From positions 997,893-1,061,892 of the forward strand of contig NZ_BCUR01000001.1 of assembly GCF_003569005.1 (NCBI RefSeq): DNA of 64,000 nucleotides, written 5' to 3'. The notes below the pieces were generated by a model. That model ran no database searches. It saw nothing but the letters and a program-made list of their open reading frames with translations, and was not told the origin of the DNA. A program made the position numbers and the translations under genes. Positions 58,644 to 64,000 of the stretch are shown here, in pieces. The first letter of the stretch is position 1; every line of letters starts with the position of its first letter. The stretch comes from Vibrio superstes (lineage in GTDB: Bacteria; Pseudomonadota; Gammaproteobacteria; Enterobacterales; Vibrionaceae).

Positions 58644-59399
58644 ATGGCTATGTCAGACTCTCGTAAACCAATCATCGGTGTTGTCAGTTGCAGCAAGTCT
58701 CTTGGAGGCTATCAAATACAAGCTGTAAATGAGTTCTACCTAGATGCAGTCACTGATTTTGGCGGGTTACCTATCGTAATTTCTCCAAGAAGCACCTCGG
58801 ATGACCTCGAGGTGATGTTGGATGTGTGTGATGGTTTTCTGTTTCCTGGTAGTCATTCAAACGTCGCTCCACATCGCTATGGTGCTGAGCATGTTGAACT
58901 TAAAACAGATGAAGCAAGAGACGAGATTTCAATCTCTTTGCTTCGTCATGCGATAGATAGAGATATTCCTTGTCTTGGCATATGCCGTGGTTTTCAGGAA
59001 ATGAATGTCGCACTTGGTGGAACTTTAACCCCTGCGGTACATGAATCTGGTTATAATGATCATAGAGAAAGCCAAACTGATGATTTTTCTGAAAAATACG
59101 CACCTTCTCATCCTGTATTGGTGCAAGAAAACAGTAATTTTGAACGCTGGCTATCTCAATACAATTGGCAAAATACGCAAAGCTTCGATGTGAACACTCT
59201 TCATAATCAAGGGGTCAAAACGTTGGCAGCTACCTTAATGGTAGAGGCGACAGCCCCGGATGGCCTTATCGAAGCCTTCAGCCTCCCAGATCAAAGGTTC
59301 TTTGTAGGGGTGCAATGGCACCCTGAATGGCAAGCAACAAGTAATCATTTCTCTAAGATCTTGTTCAAAGAATTTATGATGGAGGCTTCTAACTCTTAA
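58644..59399 (+). CDS. puuD: Gamma-glutamyl-GABA hydrolase PuuD
   Basis: 251-residue class I glutamine amidotransferase-type hydrolase that releases GABA and glutamate from gamma-glutamyl-GABA. The nucleophile Cys114 is in CLGICRGFQEMNVALGG and the catalytic His in VGVQWHPEW. First gene of the rightward operon; 13 bases before puuR. Confidence 0.93.
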   Translation: MAMSDSRKPIIGVVSCSKSLGGYQIQAVNEFYLDAVTDFGGLPIVISPRSTSDDLEVMLDVCDGFLFPGSHSNVAPHRYGAEHVELKTDEARDEISISLLRHAIDRDIPCLGICRGFQEMNVALGGTLTPAVHESGYNDHRESQTDDFSEKYAPSHPVLVQENSNFERWLSQYNWQNTQSFDVNTLHNQGVKTLAATLMVEATAPDGLIEAFSLPDQRFFVGVQWHPEWQATSNHFSKILFKEFMMEASNS

Positions 59400-59412
59400 A
59401 GGAGCTTTATCA

Positions 59413-59970
59413 ATGGACAACCAACTGATTGGTCAAAATATTGTTCAGTTGCGAAAACAGCATGGATTGTCACAAAGGGAATTGGCAGAAAAAGCAGGGA
59501 TCACACACAGCGCAATCTCATCTATCGAGAATGCTAAAGTCAGTCCTTCTGTGAGTTCTTTACAAAAAATAGTGAATGTATTTTCACTGTCTTTATCAGA
59601 GTTTTTTACGTTTGACCAAGCAGGGAAAGCGGAAGAAAAAGTGGTATTTAAGCCAGATGAACTGGTTGAAATGGGCAGCGATACAGTATCAATGAAGCTT
59701 GTCACCAACGGCTCTAAGAAACAGGTGATCGGTTTTCTGATAGAAGAGTATGCCCCGCAAAGCACCACTGGAACGGATGAAATAAAACATGAGGGTGAAG
59801 AGGTTGGCACGATACTAGAAGGCGAAATCACGCTGGAGTATCAAGGCAACTCTTACATCATCAAGGCTGGTGAGTCTTATGTCATAGACACCACTGTGCC
59901 TCATAAATTTATAAATCACACAGGCAAGGCTTGCAGAATGATAAGTGCGCATACGCCAACCACATTCTAG
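59413..59970 (+). CDS. puuR: PuuR-like repressor (XRE plus cupin)
   Basis: 185 residues: N-terminal helix-turn-helix (LSQRELAEKAGITHSAISSIENAK, ~18-40) and C-terminal cupin (~105-180; HEGEEVGTILEGEITLEY, HKFINHTG). PuuR represses polyamine genes and is relieved by putrescine. AAAGGAG precedes the ATG. Placed between puuD and puuC. Confidence 0.92.
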   Translation: MDNQLIGQNIVQLRKQHGLSQRELAEKAGITHSAISSIENAKVSPSVSSLQKIVNVFSLSLSEFFTFDQAGKAEEKVVFKPDELVEMGSDTVSMKLVTNGSKKQVIGFLIEEYAPQSTTGTDEIKHEGEEVGTILEGEITLEYQGNSYIIKAGESYVIDTTVPHKFINHTGKACRMISAHTPTTF

Positions 59971-60005
59971 TGGGCTTTCCTTGTTGTGATAAACAAGGAG
60001 AGTGT

Positions 60006-61490
60006 ATGAAACTTAAATCTGATTGGCTTGAACTGCAACAAAGCCTAAACATCGAAGGCAGAGCCTACATTAATGGCGAGTTTACCGAAGCCATCTGTGG
60101 TGAACGTTTAGCGGTAGTCAACCCAGCAACAGATGACATCATTACAGACATCGCTCGCTGTCAATCTGACGACGTAGAATTAGCAGTAGGATGTGCTCGT
60201 CGCGCATTCAAACAAGGAGAATGGAGTAACAGTGCTCCTTCCCACAGAAAAGCGGTTCTGAACAAATTCGCGGATCTCATCGACGCTCATAACGATGAAC
60301 TGGCCCTTCTTGAAACCCTAGATACGGGCAAACCTATTGCCCACAGCTCCTCTACCGATATTCCAGGTGCAGCCAATGCGTTGCGTTGGTACGCAGAGGC
60401 CATTGACAAGGTATATGGGGAAGTGGCCCCAACTGAAAAAGACGTGCATGCCTTTATTTCTCATCAAGCTATTGGCGTTGTGGCGGCAGTCGTTCCTTGG
60501 AACTTCCCTCTATGGATTGCATGCTGGAAGCTAGGCCCTGCACTGGCGGCTGGTAATAGCGTCATTCTTAAACCTTCAGAAAAATCATCTTTAACCGCTA
60601 TCTTTCTTGGCAAATTAGCCTCTGAAGCGGGCTTACCTAATGGTGTTTTCCAAGTGTTGACTGGCTTCGGTCATGAAGTGGGAGACGCGCTCTCTCGTCA
60701 CTCAGATATTGATTGCATCACCTTTACCGGCTCTACGAGAGTTGCAGGTCAACTGATGATTGCTTCTGGTGAAACAAACCTAAAACGCGTTTGGGCTGAA
60801 GCGGGTGGCAAGAATGCCAACATCGTTTTTGAAGATTGTGGCGACCTAGACCGAGCAGCCGCAGAAACGGCAGGCGGATGTTTCTATAACCAAGGTGAAG
60901 TGTGCGTAGCCGCAACTCGCTTGCTGGTCCATGAAAGCATCAAAGACGAGTTCGTAGAAAAAGTCATCTTAGCTGCAAAAAATTTCCAGCCAAAAGATCC
61001 TCTCGATCCTTCTTCTTCGATGGGAGCGCTGATAGACCAAGAGCACAAAGCTAAGGTGTTGAGTTATGTTGAACTAGGCACAGAAGCAGGCGCAACCTTG
61101 CGTTGCGGTGGTGATGTTGAAGGCCAAGGTGCATTCGTTGAGCCAGTGATCTTGGACAACGTCCATAACAAGATGCGAGTGGCACAGGAAGAGATCTTCG
61201 GCCCTGTATTGTGTGTCATTCCATTTAGCACAGAGCAAGAAGCCATCGAGATAGCGAATGATTCTCAATATGGCCTAGGCGCTGCACTTTGGAGTGACAA
61301 CATCAATCGCGTTCATCGCGTGGCGAAAAAGCTTCAGGCTGGTTCAGTTTGGGTGAATAACTACAACGAAGGGGACATGACGGTTCCGTTTGGTGGCTTC
61401 AAGATGAGTGGTAATGGGCGAGATAAATCGCTGCACGCAATGGAGAAATTCACCGAAACCAAAACGACATGGATTCGTCTACAACCTTAA
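60006..61490 (+). CDS. puuC: Gamma-glutamyl-gamma-aminobutyraldehyde dehydrogenase PuuC
   Basis: 494-residue NAD-dependent aldehyde dehydrogenase, third step of the gamma-glutamyl putrescine route. Seen: VVPWNFPLW, FTGSTRVAGQL, catalytic Glu in WAEAGGKNANIVF and Cys in NQGEVCVAATR, a PuuC-like EAGGK instead of the common ELGGK. Start ATG 60006 with AAGGAGAG upstream; the frame from 59931 overlaps puuR and is rejected. Confidence 0.95.
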   Translation: MKLKSDWLELQQSLNIEGRAYINGEFTEAICGERLAVVNPATDDIITDIARCQSDDVELAVGCARRAFKQGEWSNSAPSHRKAVLNKFADLIDAHNDELALLETLDTGKPIAHSSSTDIPGAANALRWYAEAIDKVYGEVAPTEKDVHAFISHQAIGVVAAVVPWNFPLWIACWKLGPALAAGNSVILKPSEKSSLTAIFLGKLASEAGLPNGVFQVLTGFGHEVGDALSRHSDIDCITFTGSTRVAGQLMIASGETNLKRVWAEAGGKNANIVFEDCGDLDRAAAETAGGCFYNQGEVCVAATRLLVHESIKDEFVEKVILAAKNFQPKDPLDPSSSMGALIDQEHKAKVLSYVELGTEAGATLRCGGDVEGQGAFVEPVILDNVHNKMRVAQEEIFGPVLCVIPFSTEQEAIEIANDSQYGLGAALWSDNINRVHRVAKKLQAGSVWVNNYNEGDMTVPFGGFKMSGNGRDKSLHAMEKFTETKTTWIRLQP

Positions 61491-61535
61491 GCTCAAAAGA
61501 TTAAGGTCGTCACTGATTAGATAAGGAATATTGTA

Positions 61536-62813
61536 ATGAACAAACATACTGATTCGTTTTACGCTAATTCGATAGATAACATCGTTGAATATCCTCAGCT
61601 GCAAGACAACATTGAATGTGATGTATGTGTAGTGGGCGCTGGTTTCTCAGGTTTATCTTCAGCACTGCACCTAGCAGAGAAAGGCTTCAAGGTCGTGGTT
61701 TTAGAAAGTGCCAAAGTAGGCTTTGGCGCAACGGGCCGCAATGGTGGCCAGATCGTGAATAGCTACAGTCGTGATGTAGATGTCATCGAAAGCCGTTACG
61801 GTGAGAAGCAAGCGAAACAATTGTGCGACATGATCTTTGAGGGTGGCGATATCATCCGAGGTCTTGTGGACAAATATCAGATTAACTGCGACTTGAAACA
61901 AGGCGGGCTATTTACGGCACTGAACGCAAAGCAGTTCAAAGGTCTTGAGCATCACAAGAAAAACTGGGAACGTTATGGCAATGATCAGCTTTCAATTCTA
62001 GATGCTTCAGAAGTCGAGTCTGCAGTGGGTACCGATGCGTACGTAGGTGGCTTGCTTGATATGCGTGGTGGCCACATTCATCCGCTGAAGCTGGCACTGG
62101 GTGAAGCGGCTGCATTTGTCTCCCTAGGCGGACAAATCTTTGAACAGTCAGCAGTAACATCCATTGAAAAGGGTGCAAACCCTATCGCTCGCACAGCAAC
62201 AGGTAGCGTTAAGTCTAAGTACTTAGTTCTAGCAGGTAATGCTTACCTTGGCGGCCTTGCTCCTAACATCAGCAACAAAGCGATTCCTTGTGGTACTCAG
62301 GTAGTTGCAACAGAGCAACTAACGGATGAGCAACTGAAAACCATCCTACCAAGTGATTACTGTGTTGAAGATTGTAACTACCTGCTTGATTACTTCCGTT
62401 TGAGCGCTGACAAGCGTCTGTTGTTCGGTGGTGGTGTTGTGTATGGCGCGAGAGATCCAAAGGATATTGAGTCGTTACTACGTCCTAAAATGGAGTCGAT
62501 CTTCCCGCAACTTAAGGGTGTTGGCATTGACTATCAATGGACGGGTAACTTCCTACTGACTTACTCACGAATGCCACAATTTGGTTCGTTTGCCGACAAT
62601 GTTTTCTACCTTCAAGGCTATAGCGGCCATGGAGTAACTTGTACACATCTAGCTGGCAAGTTATTGGCAGAGGCTTTAACCGGACACGCTGAGCGTTTTG
62701 ATGCTTTTGCAGCATTAAGACACCCATCATTCCCAGGGGGGCGCCACTTCCAGATCCCATTTACTGCAGTTGGTGCAGCGTATTACAACCTTCGTGACAA
62801 ATTAGCTATCTAA
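61536..62813 (+). CDS. puuB: Gamma-glutamylputrescine oxidase PuuB
   Basis: 425-residue FAD-dependent oxidoreductase of the DAO family. The dinucleotide motif VVGAGFSGLSSALHLAEKG (~33-51) and ATGRNGGQIV follow each other as in PuuB. It oxidises gamma-glutamylputrescine to the aldehyde with hydrogen peroxide as by-product. AAGGAATA precedes the ATG. Follows puuC by 45 bases. Confidence 0.94.
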   Translation: MNKHTDSFYANSIDNIVEYPQLQDNIECDVCVVGAGFSGLSSALHLAEKGFKVVVLESAKVGFGATGRNGGQIVNSYSRDVDVIESRYGEKQAKQLCDMIFEGGDIIRGLVDKYQINCDLKQGGLFTALNAKQFKGLEHHKKNWERYGNDQLSILDASEVESAVGTDAYVGGLLDMRGGHIHPLKLALGEAAAFVSLGGQIFEQSAVTSIEKGANPIARTATGSVKSKYLVLAGNAYLGGLAPNISNKAIPCGTQVVATEQLTDEQLKTILPSDYCVEDCNYLLDYFRLSADKRLLFGGGVVYGARDPKDIESLLRPKMESIFPQLKGVGIDYQWTGNFLLTYSRMPQFGSFADNVFYLQGYSGHGVTCTHLAGKLLAEALTGHAERFDAFAALRHPSFPGGRHFQIPFTAVGAAYYNLRDKLAI

Positions 62814-62829
62814 GAAATAAGGACATGAC

Positions 62830-63696
62830 ATGATCAGAATCGTTAAGTTTGCAGCACTGCAGTTGACTAAAAGCTGGGATCTTGAGGCAAACCTTGAGAA
62901 AGCAAAAGCCGCTATTCGTGAAGCCGCTGAAAATGGCGCAAATGTTATTGTGCCTCAGGAGCTATTTGCCGCACCTTACTTCTGTAAAGTGCAAGCCGCG
63001 AAGTACTTTGAGTTGGCTGAAGAAACTGACAAATCTCCCTTGATTGCAGAGATGAGCAAACTTGCTAAAGAACTTGGTGTTGTTATCCCGGTTAGCTACT
63101 TTGAAAAAGCCGGTAACTGCTTCTTTAATTCGCTAGTGATGATTGATGCCGACGGTGCTGTGTTAGAGAACTACCGCAAATCCCATATTCCTGATGGCCC
63201 AGGTTACAGCGAGAAATATTACTTTAGCCCTGGTGATACAGGTATGAAGGTATGGGATACAAAATTTGGTCGTTTTGGTGCTGGTATTTGCTGGGACCAA
63301 TGGTTCCCTGAGTTAGCTCGCACCCTTGCACTGCAAGGTGCAGAAGCGATTTTCTACCCAACCGCAATCGGTAGTGAGCCTCAAGATCCGACGTTGGATT
63401 CTCGTGATCACTGGCAACGTACTATGCAGGGACACTCTGCTGCTAACTTAGTACCAGTAATTGCGTCCAACCGCGTAGGTGTTGAACTAGATGATGGCAT
63501 CGAGACCACCTTTTATGGGTCTTCATTTATCACTGACCACACAGGTGGAAAGTTAGCTGAAGCGCCACGTGAAAGCGAAGCGATTATTTATGCCGAGATT
63601 GATTTGCAAGAAGCCACTCAAGCTCGTCATGCATGGGGACTATTCCGAGACCGTCGCCCAGATCTATACACAGACATCGCTAAGCTATCTGTGTAG
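62830..63696 (+). CDS. aguB: N-carbamoylputrescine amidase AguB
   Basis: 288-residue nitrilase-superfamily amidase. Catalytic triad Glu44 (VPQELF), Lys117 (NYRKSHIPDG) and Cys154 (AGICWDQWFPE) all present. Hydrolyses N-carbamoylputrescine to putrescine, ammonia and CO2. 16 bases after puuB, so the agmatine and putrescine steps are in one transcript. Confidence 0.95.
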   Translation: MIRIVKFAALQLTKSWDLEANLEKAKAAIREAAENGANVIVPQELFAAPYFCKVQAAKYFELAEETDKSPLIAEMSKLAKELGVVIPVSYFEKAGNCFFNSLVMIDADGAVLENYRKSHIPDGPGYSEKYYFSPGDTGMKVWDTKFGRFGAGICWDQWFPELARTLALQGAEAIFYPTAIGSEPQDPTLDSRDHWQRTMQGHSAANLVPVIASNRVGVELDDGIETTFYGSSFITDHTGGKLAEAPRESEAIIYAEIDLQEATQARHAWGLFRDRRPDLYTDIAKLSV

Positions 63697-63706
63697 GAGA
63701 GTAACA

Positions 63707-64000
63707 ATGAAACTCACCACCACACCTAGCAATGATGGATACTACTTCCCTGCGGAATTTAAGGCCATTGGCGAAGTTTGGCTAGCTTGGCCAGAGCGTC
63801 GCGACAATTGGCGTGATAATGCATTGCCAGCGCAGAAGACCTTTGCGCGTATTGCCAATGCAATCTCTGAAGTAGTGCCCGTGAATGTAGCGGTCAATCA
63901 AGCGCAACTTCAGCAGGCTCGTGAATTACTTAAGCCGGAAATCGAGCTGTTTGAAATCCCTTTTAATGATGCTTGGATGAGAGATATTGGCCCAACAATC
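63707..64000 (+). CDS. aguA: Agmatine deiminase AguA, 5' part
   Basis: 98 codons are visible before the window ends. Agmatine deiminase features: PAEFKAIGEVWLAWPERRDNWR near the start and DAWMRDIGPT at residues ~88-97. It removes the guanidino nitrogen of agmatine, giving N-carbamoylputrescine for AguB. GTAGGAG precedes the ATG. Truncated only by the window edge. Confidence 0.93.
   Translation, partial: MKLTTTPSNDGYYFPAEFKAIGEVWLAWPERRDNWRDNALPAQKTFARIANAISEVVPVNVAVNQAQLQQARELLKPEIELFEIPFNDAWMRDIGPTI

Overview
The window looks like a piece of a Vibrionaceae (Vibrio-like) gammaproteobacterial chromosome. This rests on overall protein flavour (KatG, RIO kinase, Bat operon, Puu/Agu set), moderate GC, and a short repeat with ATACCAATC / GATTGGTAT ends that I recall from vibrios. 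No rRNA, tRNA, CRISPR array or intact mobile element was seen. The species assignment is inference.

Layout. 1-9 kb: the 3' end of a LysR gene, katG, then a leftward four-gene set (iron/phosphonate-type ABC importer plus an unusual family I pyrophosphatase) divergent from its own LysR gene. 8.9-15 kb: a decayed peptide-binding lipoprotein, an Atm1-type ABC exporter, a small I78-type lipoprotein, an IS6-like transposase scrap, and a universal stress protein/SulP pair. 14.7-18.4 kb: a leftward SDR / aldehyde dehydrogenase / membrane protein / TetR group with TetR-type palindromes. 18.9-23.1 kb: a glyoxalase-family gene, then an XRE regulator divergent from a PagL-like lipid A deacylase and a secreted serine hydrolase, with identical 13-bp palindromes in both control regions. 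23.6-27.2 kb: an LpdD/LysR/UbiX/UbiD cluster for non-oxidative aromatic acid decarboxylation. 28-36.6 kb: RIO kinase, GH3 glycosidase with an AraC regulator, a permease/thioredoxin/ECF sigma operon, a phosphotransferase and an acyltransferase.

The most striking region is 36.6-46.8 kb, a complete guanidine utilisation operon. Two NtrC-like enhancers and a sigma-54 promoter precede a guanidine-I (ykkC) riboswitch. Then come a three-gene ABC importer, two carboxyguanidine deiminase-type (DUF1989) subunits, an internal guanidine-II (mini-ykkC) riboswitch, a biotin-dependent guanidine/urea carboxylase and allophanate hydrolase. Read together: guanidine is imported, carboxylated, deiminated to allophanate and hydrolysed to ammonia and CO2, under nitrogen control at the promoter and guanidine control at two RNA switches of different classes.

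46.8-53.8 kb is a leftward Bat/MoxR operon (moxR, DUF58, DUF4381, vWA, vWA-TPR, BatD) whose vWA-TPR protein carries a 35-residue glutamine run and eight Ser-Glu-Gln repeats. 54-55.3 kb holds a GNAT acetyltransferase and a small lipoprotein. 55.4-64 kb is a polyamine catabolic locus: an NhaC-family transporter and puuA leftward, and puuD, puuR, puuC, puuB, aguB and aguA (cut by the window end) rightward. It converts agmatine to putrescine and on to GABA by the gamma-glutamyl route.
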